A stretch of 64,000 bases of DNA from Bacteroidota bacterium (GCA_020160935.1 JAIUPL010000024.1:1-64000), one strand, 5' to 3'; shown: positions 27,106 through 36,090, counted from the first letter of the stretch. The notes: a model not told the origin generated them from the letters alone. A program made the numbers and translations.

Positions 27106-28419
27106 ATGAGACCACTCCTGAAGCATTCACCCGGCTTTTTGTTTTTTTTCCTGCTATTGCTTGCTGCGAGTTGCAGAGAGCAACTGAAGGTAGATAATAC
27201 CGACCAGAATTTTCCACTTACTGTAAATGCGCAAAAGCAGGAAGACAACGTATTGCTCACCTGGGAGGCTGCCAATGTTTCCAATTTCAACAAATATGTA
27301 ATTGTTCGCTCCCGCAATCCCATCCCTGCAGGGCTAAGCCCGCTTTTTTCCAGCGGTGATATTGAAATTGTTTTTCAGTCGGACGATATAGATACTACCT
27401 CATTTACAGACCAGGCATTGCCCATTCTACAGGAACTTTACTACAAACTTTATATCAATATCGGCGATCGTTTTATTGAAAGCGCCTCGGTATCGCTTAC
27501 ATTCGATAACCTGTTGGTGGATGGGAATGGCAGCGTTATCAAGTTTTTTCCCGATTCGAACTGGATAATTCTGGGCGATGACTTTATGGGCACTTTGCGG
27601 GTGGTGAATTACAATACCAAGCAGGTGGTAGCCAGCAGAAACGTATCTTTTACGAATTTTGACAACATGTGTTTTGATGTGGCTGTCGAAAATGGCAAAC
27701 CGGTGCTGTACTGGTGGGCCGGTTACACCAATTTTTACAAATACCAATTGCCCGATCTGGTACAACTCAATTATTGGCCGGTAGCATTTTCCGGGTTTTC
27801 CATTGCTGTCGACGATAATTTTGTGTACACGACGCAGTACGATTACAACCAGAGTTTTTCGGCACGCCGCAAATCGGATATGAGCGTCGTCATGCCGCAT
27901 TATCGGGCCGATTATTACACGCACCGTACCCTGGCGATTCTCGACAAGGCCACCCATTATGTGCTGGAGGTGTCGCCATACCGGCTGCTTACTTACAACG
28001 TGAACCCGACTACTGGTGACGTGACCAATATTACAGAGAAGTCGACCAATACTTTTAACCTGTTTTACAGAGATATTCCGGTTTCCAAGGACAATCAATA
28101 TTTCATTCCGCAATACGACGGGTCGGTGTACGATCGCACGCTGAATCTGGTGACCAGTATTCCATTTATAAACAATGGATATGTGGATGTTGATTTTTCT
28201 GCTGATGGACAGTTTATTTATGCGCTGTACCAGGATTTTACCTTTGGCAATGGTTCGCTTATTCAGAAATTTACATTCCCGGGTATGCAGCAAGTGGCCA
28301 GCAGGCGCTTCAATACGATTTCGCCCAGAACGGTAGAGGCGGTTCCAGGGGGCGTGATTTTTGTTGGAAGCGGGGTGAACGGATTGAATCAGGTGTTGGT
28401 AAAGAAAGTTACCTTGTAA
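27106..28419 (+). CDS. lipoprotein with FN3-like start and probable beta-propeller
   Basis: A 437-aa predicted lipoprotein. MRPLLKHSPGFLFFFLLLLA is followed by the lipobox AASC at Cys23. An FN3-like stretch (about 38-115: VLLTWEAANVSNFNKYVIVR) is followed by aromatic-rich, irregular repeats about 40 residues long (NWIILGDDFMGTLRVVNYNT, HYVLEVSPYRLLTYNVNP, FIYALYQDFTFGNGSLIQKF). These look like propeller blades. I recognise no named family. It is the first gene of a tight cluster with an outer-membrane protein (62 bases downstream) and a di-haem peroxidase. Confidence 0.75.
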   Translation: MRPLLKHSPGFLFFFLLLLAASCREQLKVDNTDQNFPLTVNAQKQEDNVLLTWEAANVSNFNKYVIVRSRNPIPAGLSPLFSSGDIEIVFQSDDIDTTSFTDQALPILQELYYKLYINIGDRFIESASVSLTFDNLLVDGNGSVIKFFPDSNWIILGDDFMGTLRVVNYNTKQVVASRNVSFTNFDNMCFDVAVENGKPVLYWWAGYTNFYKYQLPDLVQLNYWPVAFSGFSIAVDDNFVYTTQYDYNQSFSARRKSDMSVVMPHYRADYYTHRTLAILDKATHYVLEVSPYRLLTYNVNPTTGDVTNITEKSTNTFNLFYRDIPVSKDNQYFIPQYDGSVYDRTLNLVTSIPFINNGYVDVDFSADGQFIYALYQDFTFGNGSLIQKFTFPGMQQVASRRFNTISPRTVEAVPGGVIFVGSGVNGLNQVLVKKVTL

Positions 28420-28481
28420 GAGCAGATGTCCTTTTGCATGAGCCCATTAAAATGAATTTACCCTAACATAACAGAATACCT

Positions 28482-29153
28482 ATGACCCGAATACTACTCC
28501 TGATGCTGGTGGTGCTGATTGGTGCAGGAAGGCTGAGCGCGCAAGATGAAGTGCCAGAAAAAAAACGCCTGATGATCAGCAATGAACTGGGGGTGAATTT
28601 CACCAACATCCTCAACAAGATCATCAAGATCAACCGCGATTCCGCCAACGAGAACCCGTATCTGCTCACATACCGCCTCGGGCTCAACCGCAAATGGGGC
28701 ATTCGTACGGGAGTGGGCGGCTCGAATCGGTACACCGAAACCCGCGAAGAAGGCTTTGCAGATTCCGAAACCGATCGAAATACTGCGCTGGATGCCCGCC
28801 TCGGCTTCGATTACCGCATCGAACTGGGCCGTCGTTTTGAAGGGAGTTTCGGCCTAGATGCAGTCGGAAAATGGCGTACGCACAAGCAGGTGTCCGACAG
28901 TGGTTTCGATGTGATTCAGCGCATTGAACAATCGGAAGGATATGGTGGCGGCCCGTTTGTAGGCCTGCATTTCTGGATTACACCTAACCTGGCGCTTTAT
29001 ACCGAAGCCAGTTTCTATATGCTGTACAGCAAGCGGGACACCGCTCGTATTTTTAAAAACTTTCCCGAGTTGAACGACCAGATTTTCCGGGAAACCAACG
29101 AGGATCTGGTCACGACGCTACCTTCCAGTATTTTTGTGATATACCGATTTTAA
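28482..29153 (+). CDS. outer-membrane beta-barrel-like protein
   Basis: A 223-aa protein with a signal peptide (MTRILLLMLVVLIGAGRLSA, cleaved at AQD). It has alternating amphipathic strands (YLLTYRLGLNRKWGIRTGVG, NTALDARLGFDYRIELGRRF, PFVGLHFWITPNLALYTEAS) and ends in aromatic FVIYRF. C-terminal Phe after a strand is typical of outer-membrane barrels. The size suggests an 8-stranded barrel. No catalytic motif is visible. It sits between the lipoprotein and the peroxidase, 33 bases before the latter. Confidence 0.75.
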   Translation: MTRILLLMLVVLIGAGRLSAQDEVPEKKRLMISNELGVNFTNILNKIIKINRDSANENPYLLTYRLGLNRKWGIRTGVGGSNRYTETREEGFADSETDRNTALDARLGFDYRIELGRRFEGSFGLDAVGKWRTHKQVSDSGFDVIQRIEQSEGYGGGPFVGLHFWITPNLALYTEASFYMLYSKRDTARIFKNFPELNDQIFRETNEDLVTTLPSSIFVIYRF

Positions 29154-29186
29154 AAAGCCTCTTCTCATTTCTAAAGTATTTTTCAC

Positions 29187-30308
29187 ATGAAAAATATCCA
29201 CCGCTTTGCCCTCGCCGTCTTGCTGCTACTGAGCGGAATGACTGCTCTGACGAATTGCAAAAAAGACAATTCGCTGCCTTACAAATACGAATCGGAAGTG
29301 CTGAACCTGCCCGATCAGCCGTATGCGTACCGCGACCAACAAATTCCCTCGCATCTGGCTAATATCGCTACCGTGCTCCAAAGCAAGGTGACCGACCAGG
29401 GTGCTACGCTCGGCCGGGTGTTGTTCTACGACCCCAAACTTTCGCTCAACAACAAAATTTCTTGCTCTTCCTGCCACCTGCAAGAAAAAGCATTTTCTGA
29501 TGGCAAACGCTTCAGCACCGGTTTTGACGGCGGCCTGACCAAGCGCAATGCCAGTTCGATTGTGAATCCGGCTGCCCTGCAGAACTTCTTCTGGGATGCC
29601 CGCGAACACGATCTGCAAAGCATGGTGCTCCAGCCTATCAAAAACCACATCGAAATGGGCATGGATAATTTCGATGCGCTGGAGAAAAAACTTGGCCAAC
29701 TCGACTACTATAAACCCTTGTTCGCCGACGCTTTCGGTGACGACAAAGTAACCCGTGAACGGATTGCCGACGCCATGAGCCAGTTCCTGAACTCCATGGT
29801 GACCAGCAATTCCGGTTTTGATGCAGCGGTGCCCGGCGGCTGGGGTGTACAAAATCCAGGCGCACTCACCGTTCAACAACAGCAGGGTATGAACCTGTTC
29901 TTCGGTCAGGCACAATGCGGCGTTTGCCACAACCCGGTATCCAATGGCTCGTTCTTCAATGAATCTTTTGCCAACATCGGGCTCGATGCCAACCCTGCCG
30001 ATAAAGGCCTGGGCGCCAATCAGCCCGGTATGGATGGTATGTTCAAAATTCCTTCGCTGCGCAATGTTGCCCTCACGGCGCCCTACATGCATGATGGCCG
30101 TTTTGCTACCCTGCGCGAAGTAGTGGACCACTACAGCGATAAAATTGAAAACACGCCCAACCTGCACTGGACCCTGCGCGGTTTCGACGGCCAGGCACTG
30201 CGCATGAACCTGACGGATCAGCAAAAAGACGACCTGGTGGCTTTCCTGCAGGCACTGACCGACCAGCAATATGTGAACGATCCGAAATACTCGAATCCGT
30301 TCAAATAA
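29187..30308 (+). CDS. di-haem cytochrome c peroxidase (MauG/CcpA family)
   Basis: A 373-aa lipoprotein (lipobox LTNC, Cys24) with two c-haem motifs: CSSCH at residues 93-97 and CGVCH at 244-248. The family stretches LGRVLFYDPKLSLNNKISCS, FSDGKRFSTGFDGG, RNASSIVNPA, FWDAREHDLQSMVLQPI and PSLRNVALTAPYMHDGRFATL are all present. The last contains the Met ligand region (APYMHDG). It reduces H2O2, or oxidises a substrate, in the periplasm using electrons from small cytochromes. It is the last gene of the operon and is followed by a terminator. The two small cytochromes at 34.9-36.0 kb could be donors, but they are in another unit. Confidence 0.93.
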   Translation: MKNIHRFALAVLLLLSGMTALTNCKKDNSLPYKYESEVLNLPDQPYAYRDQQIPSHLANIATVLQSKVTDQGATLGRVLFYDPKLSLNNKISCSSCHLQEKAFSDGKRFSTGFDGGLTKRNASSIVNPAALQNFFWDAREHDLQSMVLQPIKNHIEMGMDNFDALEKKLGQLDYYKPLFADAFGDDKVTRERIADAMSQFLNSMVTSNSGFDAAVPGGWGVQNPGALTVQQQQGMNLFFGQAQCGVCHNPVSNGSFFNESFANIGLDANPADKGLGANQPGMDGMFKIPSLRNVALTAPYMHDGRFATLREVVDHYSDKIENTPNLHWTLRGFDGQALRMNLTDQQKDDLVAFLQALTDQQYVNDPKYSNPFK

Positions 30309-30333
30309 CAGATATTTCGGTACTGAAATGCTC

Positions 30334-30374
30334 AATCCTGAATCTTCCGTTTGGAGGGTTCAGGATTTTTTTTG
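30334..30374 (+). terminator. rho-independent terminator
   Basis: AATCCTGAA (30334-30342) pairs with TTCAGGATT (30359-30367) and is followed by a T8 run. It lies 26 bases after the peroxidase stop and ends the three-gene operon. Confidence 0.88.
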
Positions 30375-30424
30375 CGCGTGTTGGAGATGAATATCAGGTA
30401 GTTCGGAATCAGGATTCAGGTATA

Positions 30425-30456
30425 TTTGGAGTTTCTTTTGGCTACAAGTACATTTG
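30425..30456 (+). promoter_or_regulatory. promoter of the AAA/DUF4276 cassette
   Basis: TTTG (30425-30428), a 20-base spacer and TACATTTG (30449-30456) match the Bacteroidota TTTG-N19-TAnnTTTG promoter well. It lies 45 bases before the ATG at 30502. TATATTTG (30421-30428) is a second possible -7. Confidence 0.55.
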
Positions 30457-30501
30457 TCTCCGGCAAAAATCCCAAACAAACATGCTAAACCAGACCATAT
30501 T

Positions 30502-31563
30502 ATGATCGAACGAATTATCATTGAAAATTACAAATCCATTCGTAAGATGGATTTGAATTTGGGTACTATTAATATATTGATTGGCGCAAATGGGGCAGGA
30601 AAGAGCAATTTCATTTCATTTTTTGAAATGACAAGTTCAGTGTTAAACGGCAATATCGAATCGTATAGTAAATTGAGAATTGGGTCTACACTCATGTTTC
30701 AGGGCCCCAAGAGATCTTCTTATATAGGTGGACTCATAGATTTTGATAATACCAAGGTGTATAATTTTAAATTAATTTTGAGGAATGATGAATCTTTAGA
30801 ATTAAATCAAGCAGGTTTCCGATTGAATGCTTACAACAAGACGAATAAAGATTATGATTCGTGGCCTGTTTCAGATAATGGACATAAATTAAAAAAGAGC
30901 ATCGAAGAATTGACAGCGGATTATGCAAATAGTTTTCAGGTTTATCATTTTCATGATACTGGTTCGTCTTCTCCATTGAAACAAACCGGTCCAATTGACG
31001 ATAACTATTTTTTACGACCCAATGGGGCTAACTTGGCTGCTTTTCTTTATTTCTTAAAAGAAAAACATGAACTGCACTTTCAGCGGATTCAATCTGCAGT
31101 ACGCTCGATTGCTCCTTTTTTCGAAAAATTTGATCTGAAACCCAGAAACTTGAATCCTGATCAAATAAAACTTGAATGGAAGGAAAAGGAATCTGATATG
31201 TACCTGGATGCGCATCAACTATCAGATGGGACCCTTCGATTTATCGCTTTAGCAACATTATTGTTACAGCCCAATCCACCCAAAACTATCATTATTGATG
31301 AACCAGAATTAGGCCTGCACCCGTTTGCCATTCATAAATTGGGTGCGTTACTAAAAAAGGTATCTGTGACAAGCCAGGTGATTGTTTCAACCCAGTCTGT
31401 AGAACTACTGAATGAGTTTGAGCCGGAAGATATTATAACAGTAGACAGAAAAGAAGGGAATTCGGTCTTTAACAGGTTAGATGAGGTACGCCTTAGCCAC
31501 TGGCTTGATGAATTTTCATTAGGGGACATTTGGCAAAGAAATATCATTGGAGGGCAGCCATGA
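30502..31563 (+). CDS. AAA ATPase (AAA_15/21, SMC/RecF-like)
   Basis: A 353-aa ABC/SMC-type ATPase. Walker A is GANGAGKS (residues 28-35), after the family start MIERIIIENYKSIRKMDLNL. The signature-like LSDGTLRFIALATLLL is followed by Walker B in TIIIDEPELGLHP and a switch region in VIVSTQSVELLNEF. A predicted coiled or insert region lies between. I chose the ATG at 30502; the frame opens earlier, but the family start is here. Its stop overlaps the DUF4276 start (ATGA), indicating translational coupling. Base composition is visibly AT-richer than the neighbours, a sign of transfer. AAA plus TOPRIM pairs occur in OLD, AbiL and PARIS-type phage defence. Confidence 0.9.
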   Translation: MIERIIIENYKSIRKMDLNLGTINILIGANGAGKSNFISFFEMTSSVLNGNIESYSKLRIGSTLMFQGPKRSSYIGGLIDFDNTKVYNFKLILRNDESLELNQAGFRLNAYNKTNKDYDSWPVSDNGHKLKKSIEELTADYANSFQVYHFHDTGSSSPLKQTGPIDDNYFLRPNGANLAAFLYFLKEKHELHFQRIQSAVRSIAPFFEKFDLKPRNLNPDQIKLEWKEKESDMYLDAHQLSDGTLRFIALATLLLQPNPPKTIIIDEPELGLHPFAIHKLGALLKKVSVTSQVIVSTQSVELLNEFEPEDIITVDRKEGNSVFNRLDEVRLSHWLDEFSLGDIWQRNIIGGQP

Positions 31564-32246
31564 AAAGGATATATACATTGGTTGAAGGGCATACGGAAAG
31601 GGAGTTTGTCTCCAGGATTTTGGCGCCTTTTTTTGGTGAGAAGGGCATTTTAATTTCACCTATCCCGATGCTTAAAAGTGGTGGTGGTATGGGATTTTCC
31701 AATCTCGCTCAATTTAAAAACAACGTAAAACGCCTACTTCACGAAGTGGATCAACCTATCATTACAACAATGGTTGACCTGTATCGATTTCCTGTACATT
31801 CTGATGATGCTTCGGAAGAAACTGCCTTAAAACAATATAGCATCGAACCGAATATAACAATCCGGATTTCGGGATTCAAAATGGTGATGGATCAGGCAGT
31901 TCAAAAAATTAAACCCTATCCATTTTTTATTCCTTATATTCAAAAATACGAATTTGAGGCTTTGCTCTTTAGCGATCCAAATGCTTTCAGCATTGAAGAC
32001 GATGCAATTCGGCAAGATGTGGAAGCAGTGCTACATGCTACCTCTGGCCCGGAAGAAATAAACACTTCTGAAAAAGGGCATCCTGCTCAAAGGCTTATTG
32101 ACATATATGCGTCACATGATAAAAAATATCAAAAGGGAGCCGATGCAGTGGATATTGCCGAAGTGACAGGTATAGAAACAATACTTGCCAAATGCCCGAA
32201 TTTTCGGCTTTGGATAGAAACACTTACCAATAAATCAAATGAATGA
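31560..32246 (+). CDS. DUF4276 family protein, TOPRIM-like
   Basis: A 228-aa protein starts at the ATG at 31560, overlapping the upstream stop by four bases. The TOPRIM-type N-terminal Glu motif is VEGHTEREFVSRIL. The acidic second motif is TTMVDLYRFP, and the DUF4276 hallmark is KYEFEALLFSDPNAF (about 125-139). The motif usually read DxD is reduced to a single clear Asp (VDLYRFP). The family is predicted to be a nuclease partner of OLD/AAA ATPases, so a role in anti-phage defence is inferred from context. It shares the AT-rich composition of its partner. Confidence 0.85.
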   Translation: MKRIYTLVEGHTEREFVSRILAPFFGEKGILISPIPMLKSGGGMGFSNLAQFKNNVKRLLHEVDQPIITTMVDLYRFPVHSDDASEETALKQYSIEPNITIRISGFKMVMDQAVQKIKPYPFFIPYIQKYEFEALLFSDPNAFSIEDDAIRQDVEAVLHATSGPEEINTSEKGHPAQRLIDIYASHDKKYQKGADAVDIAEVTGIETILAKCPNFRLWIETLTNKSNE

Positions 32247-32427
32247 TCGATTGGTCATTGCGTGAATTTTCCGCTCTTAGCATTGTTTAATGCTTCTTTG
32301 CCGCCAAAAAAGTACTCTTCTCACCTCCAATCGAGGTATTCGCCCTACCTTCGCCACTCTTTTGCCGCATTTCTCCCTGGAGAATATGCGTATTGCCCGA
32401 CCACTTTCCAAATATTACTTCTTCAAA

Positions 32428-33696
32428 ATGGATGCTAACAGCCGTATTTACACCGATTCAGAGATTGGTAGACTGAAAAAAGTGATTGTTCACCGCCCCG
32501 ATGAAGGCATTGCCCGCATCACCCCGAAACGTGCCGGCGAATTGTTGTTCGACGATATTGTACACCTGCCCAAAATGCAGGATGAACACGACATTTTTGT
32601 AAATGTACTACGCGCATTTGTTGGTAAAGACAATGTGCTGGAAGTGCGCGACCTGCTGGCAGAAAGCACCCGGGATGAAGAAAGCAAGTACGAAGTAATC
32701 AACAAAATCACCGATTTTGAGGAGTTGCCCTATTCATTTATCCCGCGCCTGGCCGGTCTGTCGCCCGAACAATTGGCCGATACGCTCATCACCGGCTACC
32801 TCGAACCCGAAGACCGGATACTGTTCGACCCGATTCCAAACCTTATTTTCACACGCGACCTGGCCGTGACGGTCAAAGAACACGTGATCATTACCAAGGC
32901 GGCTAAAGAAGCCCGTTTCCGCGAAAACTTCCTTACCCGACTGATTTTCAGCAGCCACCCGGTATTTCGCCGACTGAAGGCAGACGGAAAAACCATCAAC
33001 CTGAACCGCGTCGATAAGTTTCCGCCCAACAAACGCGGCGAAACCATCAGCATTGAAGGCGGCGATGTGATGATGCTTCACAACGATTACCTGCTCATCG
33101 GTTCTTCCGAACGCACCAACAACTACGCATTCGAGGCGCTGAAAAACTACCTGTTCGACCGCGGCATCATCAAAAACGTGGTGCAGGTGAATATTCCTGC
33201 CGAGCGCACTTATATGCACATCGACACGGTATTTACGCAGATCAACCACAACCACATGGTGGGCTACAAACCCATTGTGCAAGATGGGCTCGGCTCGTAC
33301 GTGGACGTACATCGCTCTACCGGCGAGGAAGTGGAATACTCCAGTCTCAAGGATTTTTTGCTGGCTGAAGTGAACCCGAAAATGGAATTTATCTGGGCCG
33401 GTCGCGGCGAGAGCCCCTACCAGGAACGCGAACAATGGACGGATGGCTGCAACCTGGTGGCACTCAAGCCTGGTGTAGCGGTTACCTACGATCGAAATCC
33501 GATCACAGAAAAAGCATTCAAGGAAGTAGGTTACAAAGTTATTGGCGCTGAAAAACTGCTGCGCGATATTGAAAACGGGAAAATCACCCCCGACAAGGTG
33601 GAAAATACCATCATCACCATTCCTTCCAATGAGTTGTCGCGTGCACGCGGCGGCTCGCACTGTATGACCTGCCCGATTGAGCGCGAAGCCGTTTAG
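32428..33696 (+). CDS. arcA: arginine deiminase family protein
   Basis: Arginine deiminase hydrolyses L-arginine to citrulline and ammonia. The 422-aa length matches the family. The sequence has SEIGRLKKVIVHRPDEG, LFDPIPNLIFTRDLAVTV, ISIEGGDVMMLHNDYLLIGS, HIDTVFTQI (His/Asp of the catalytic pair) and the nucleophile in GGSHCMTCPIE (Cys412). I chose the ATG at 32428 (MDANSRIYTDSEIG); ATG 32386 is an alternative. No carbamate kinase or ornithine carbamoyltransferase is nearby, so an energy-yielding pathway is not shown here. Other amidinotransferase-fold activities are possible, although FTRD and the GGxxxC motif fit a deiminase. Confidence 0.85.
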   Translation: MDANSRIYTDSEIGRLKKVIVHRPDEGIARITPKRAGELLFDDIVHLPKMQDEHDIFVNVLRAFVGKDNVLEVRDLLAESTRDEESKYEVINKITDFEELPYSFIPRLAGLSPEQLADTLITGYLEPEDRILFDPIPNLIFTRDLAVTVKEHVIITKAAKEARFRENFLTRLIFSSHPVFRRLKADGKTINLNRVDKFPPNKRGETISIEGGDVMMLHNDYLLIGSSERTNNYAFEALKNYLFDRGIIKNVVQVNIPAERTYMHIDTVFTQINHNHMVGYKPIVQDGLGSYVDVHRSTGEEVEYSSLKDFLLAEVNPKMEFIWAGRGESPYQEREQWTDGCNLVALKPGVAVTYDRNPITEKAFKEVGYKVIGAEKLLRDIENGKITPDKVENTIITIPSNELSRARGGSHCMTCPIEREAV

Positions 33697-33840
33697 TTAT
33701 TGGTTATCAGTTATTGGTTATTAGGGGTGGGTAAGGGTTTATTTTTACAAATGCATGGCTGCACTTATTGTGAAGCCATGCATTTGTAAAAATAAACCCT
33801 TACCCACCCCTAATAACCAATAACCAATAACTGATAACTA
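33694..33840. repeat. 67-bp-arm hairpin spanning two convergent stop codons
   Basis: Left arm 33694-33760 and right arm 33774-33840 are complementary over all 67 bases apart from a local shuffle of TTATTGG and TTATCAG words. The loop is 13 bases. The first three bases are the stop TAG of the arginine deiminase gene. The last three are the complement of the stop TAG of the M48 gene. It should act as a bidirectional terminator; see findings. Confidence 0.95.
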
Positions 33841-34665
33841 CTTCAGTTTTCCCCGCCACTCCTCAATCGCTTCCTTGATCCGCTCGGCGCGGTTTTCCGG
33901 GTCGGGGTGGGTGCTTTGAAACTCGGGGGTGCGGTTGGGCCCCGCGGCTTGCTTCAGAATTTCCATCACACTGATGAGGTGTTCGGGGTCGTAGCCCGAT
34001 TCGAGCATAAAACGAACGCCGAGGTTATCGCTCTGCAGTTCCTGATCGCGGCCGTATTTCAGAGAAATCATATTGGCCACGGCCTGGGCGATGTAGGCCG
34101 AATTGGGGTTCGAGGGATCATAAGTGGCCATGGTGGCAGCCCCTGTAAGTCCTTGAGCCAGTTCCATTTGCGCCATTTTTTCGGCACTGTGGCGCGCTAC
34201 TACGTGGCCCACTTCGTGGCCGAGTACCCCTGCCAGCATATCCTTGTCGAGGCTGCGGCCATCGGAGGTGAGGCGGTACAACAGGGCTTCCGTGATAAAA
34301 ATCTGGCCACCGGGCAGTGCAAAAGCGTTGATTGTTTGCTGGTCGGCAAGCAGGTGGAAATCGTATTGGTAAGGCGTTTTGGAAGCCGCCGAATTGCGTA
34401 CGACATCATTGCCGACCTGTTTGACGATGGCAGCAGCCTGTTGATCGCGGCTAAGACCGCCAAATTCCTGCGCCATTTCGGGTGCGCTCTGCAGCCCCAT
34501 GGCAATTTCCTGCTCGGGCGACATGGAAATATGCTGTGTTTCTCCAGTGATGTCATTCACACTGCTTTGTCCGTAATATTTAAACAGGGCAAATGCAGCC
34601 ATCACGGCAGCGATGATAAGGGTAGGAGGGATGCGGAAACCACCGCTTGGACGTTCGCCTGACAT
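33838..34665 (-). CDS. M48-family metalloprotease
   Basis: A 275-aa membrane-anchored zinc peptidase. One N-terminal TM (about 13-30, PPTLIIAAVMAAFALFKY) is followed by a periplasmic domain with the M48 motif HEVGHVVARH (His150, Glu151, His154). The third ligand region is GRDQELQSDNLGVRFM. Also conserved are INAFALPGGQIFITEALL and STHPDPENRAERI. It resembles the BepA/LoiP-like outer-membrane quality-control proteases, but lacks a TPR tail. It is convergent with the arginine deiminase gene. Confidence 0.93.
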   Translation of the reverse strand: MSGERPSGGFRIPPTLIIAAVMAAFALFKYYGQSSVNDITGETQHISMSPEQEIAMGLQSAPEMAQEFGGLSRDQQAAAIVKQVGNDVVRNSAASKTPYQYDFHLLADQQTINAFALPGGQIFITEALLYRLTSDGRSLDKDMLAGVLGHEVGHVVARHSAEKMAQMELAQGLTGAATMATYDPSNPNSAYIAQAVANMISLKYGRDQELQSDNLGVRFMLESGYDPEHLISVMEILKQAAGPNRTPEFQSTHPDPENRAERIKEAIEEWRGKLK

Positions 34666-34938
34666 AAGTTTTTCGTTTTGAATGGTTTATGAATTGCGAT
34701 GTTTGGAATGGGCTATTTTACTCGTGTCAAAATATGACTTTTTCCGGAAAAGCGGCCCGGAGCGGTATTTAAACTGCAAAAGAGGTGTTTGGTCACATCA
34801 GGTGCGAAGAGTGTCAAATAACGAGTAAATGTGATTTGAACACCCAACCAATTAGCGCTGCTTTCCTGTCATTTCAAGTGTTTATGGAAGAGTACTGCAG
34901 GCTATATCCAACATTCTTCTAACGACTAAAAATTGGCT

Positions 34939-35301
34939 ATGAAAACATTGCGTATCATCCCGGCAGTGCTGCTGGGAGCAGTTTGTGTGTGTGCCTGTCA
35001 GCACAAGGAAGACATGGCTCCTGCACCCGAGAAATATTTTCCACGTGTAAAAACCATCATTACCAATAACTGCCTGAGTTGTCACAGCGCTGTTAACGGC
35101 ACCTGGCAAGGACGTCCTACATCGTTTGATACCGATGAAGAAATTGTAGCAGCCAATGCCAGTATCAAAGCCTCGGTAGCCGACCCTGCGTCGCCCGGCC
35201 CTTTCGGCAACAAACGTATGCCGGTCAATGGGGAACTGTCCTCGGAAGAAATTGCCACGATTGTTACCTGGCTGGAGAAAGGCGGGCGCTCTACAGACTG
35301 A
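34939..35301 (+). CDS. small c-type cytochrome lipoprotein
   Basis: A 120-aa lipoprotein (MKTLRIIPAVLLGAVCVCAC, lipobox at the last Cys) with one haem motif, CLSCH, in TIITNNCLSCHSAVNGTW. A Met ligand candidate is in GNKRMPVNGELSSEEIATIV. The layout is that of a class I cytochrome c near the membrane surface. The second cytochrome starts 134 bases downstream in the same direction. A role as electron carrier is inferred from fold. Confidence 0.85.
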   Translation: MKTLRIIPAVLLGAVCVCACQHKEDMAPAPEKYFPRVKTIITNNCLSCHSAVNGTWQGRPTSFDTDEEIVAANASIKASVADPASPGPFGNKRMPVNGELSSEEIATIVTWLEKGGRSTD

Positions 35302-35435
35302 ACCGTTGCGGTTTCATGAATTAAAAAAGGAAATTCAACCTGATTTTCTGGAAGTTATGCTATGTAAATACCATTTTTGTGCGAAGTAAAAGGAGGCTTT
35401 CTGAATTTACTGAACAACCTAAATGCATACTTTCC

Positions 35436-36020
35436 ATGAAAAGAATCACCCTGCTTGCAACAGGCACACTGCTGGTATTTCTCTTTATACAGTGCGCGCA
35501 GCATACTGAAAAACCCAAAAATGACACTCCTGAACCTCCAACTGCTGCTGTCGACGACGTTAAGCGCGGCGAATACCTCGTACAAACCATGGGTTGCAAT
35601 GATTGCCATTCGCCCAAGATCATGACCCCGCAAGGCCCTGCACCCGATCCCAAACGACTGCTTTCCGGGCACCCTTCGGATGAAGTGCTGGCGCCCATCG
35701 CTGATAAAAACGTGCTCAAAGGGTACGCCCTGTTTTCGATGGGACTCACTGCCGGTATCGGCCCCTGGGGTACCACTTACGCCGCCAACCTCACGCCCGA
35801 CGAAACAGGCCTGGGCAACTGGACGCTCGAACAATTCGGCAAAGCCGTACGTCAGGGCAAATCCAAAGGTATGGACAATGGCAGAATGCTGCTGCCGCCC
35901 ATGCCCTGGCAAAACCTCGTGAACCTCAGCGACGCCGACCTGAAAGCCATCTGGGCGTACCTGCGTTCCATTCCACCCGTGAAAAACGTGGTGCCGGCGC
36001 CTGTGCCACCGGCCAGATAG
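35436..36020 (+). CDS. c-type cytochrome lipoprotein
   Basis: A 194-aa protein starts at the ATG at 35436 (MKRITLLATGTLLVFLFIQC, lipobox ending in Cys20). The single haem motif is CNDCH in QTMGCNDCHSPKIMTPQG. The middle (GTTYAANLTPDETGLGNW, FGKAVRQGKSKGMDNGRML) and the Met ligand region LLPPMPWQNLVNLSDADLKA match cytochrome c domains of the alcohol-dehydrogenase/DUF-type cytochromes. It ends IPPVKNVVPAPVPPAR. It likely pairs with the cytochrome upstream. Confidence 0.85.
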   Translation: MKRITLLATGTLLVFLFIQCAQHTEKPKNDTPEPPTAAVDDVKRGEYLVQTMGCNDCHSPKIMTPQGPAPDPKRLLSGHPSDEVLAPIADKNVLKGYALFSMGLTAGIGPWGTTYAANLTPDETGLGNWTLEQFGKAVRQGKSKGMDNGRMLLPPMPWQNLVNLSDADLKAIWAYLRSIPPVKNVVPAPVPPAR

Positions 36021-36090
36021 TCGAACAGAAACGATGGTGTCACGCAGCACATATTTCCGCCTCCTTTTCTGCTCTGATTGACACATGCAC

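Noticed and set aside
30454-30501. Upstream start for the AAA ATPase
   Set aside because: The family start MIERIIIENYKSIRKMD is at 30502. The extra 16 codons overlap the -7 promoter element.
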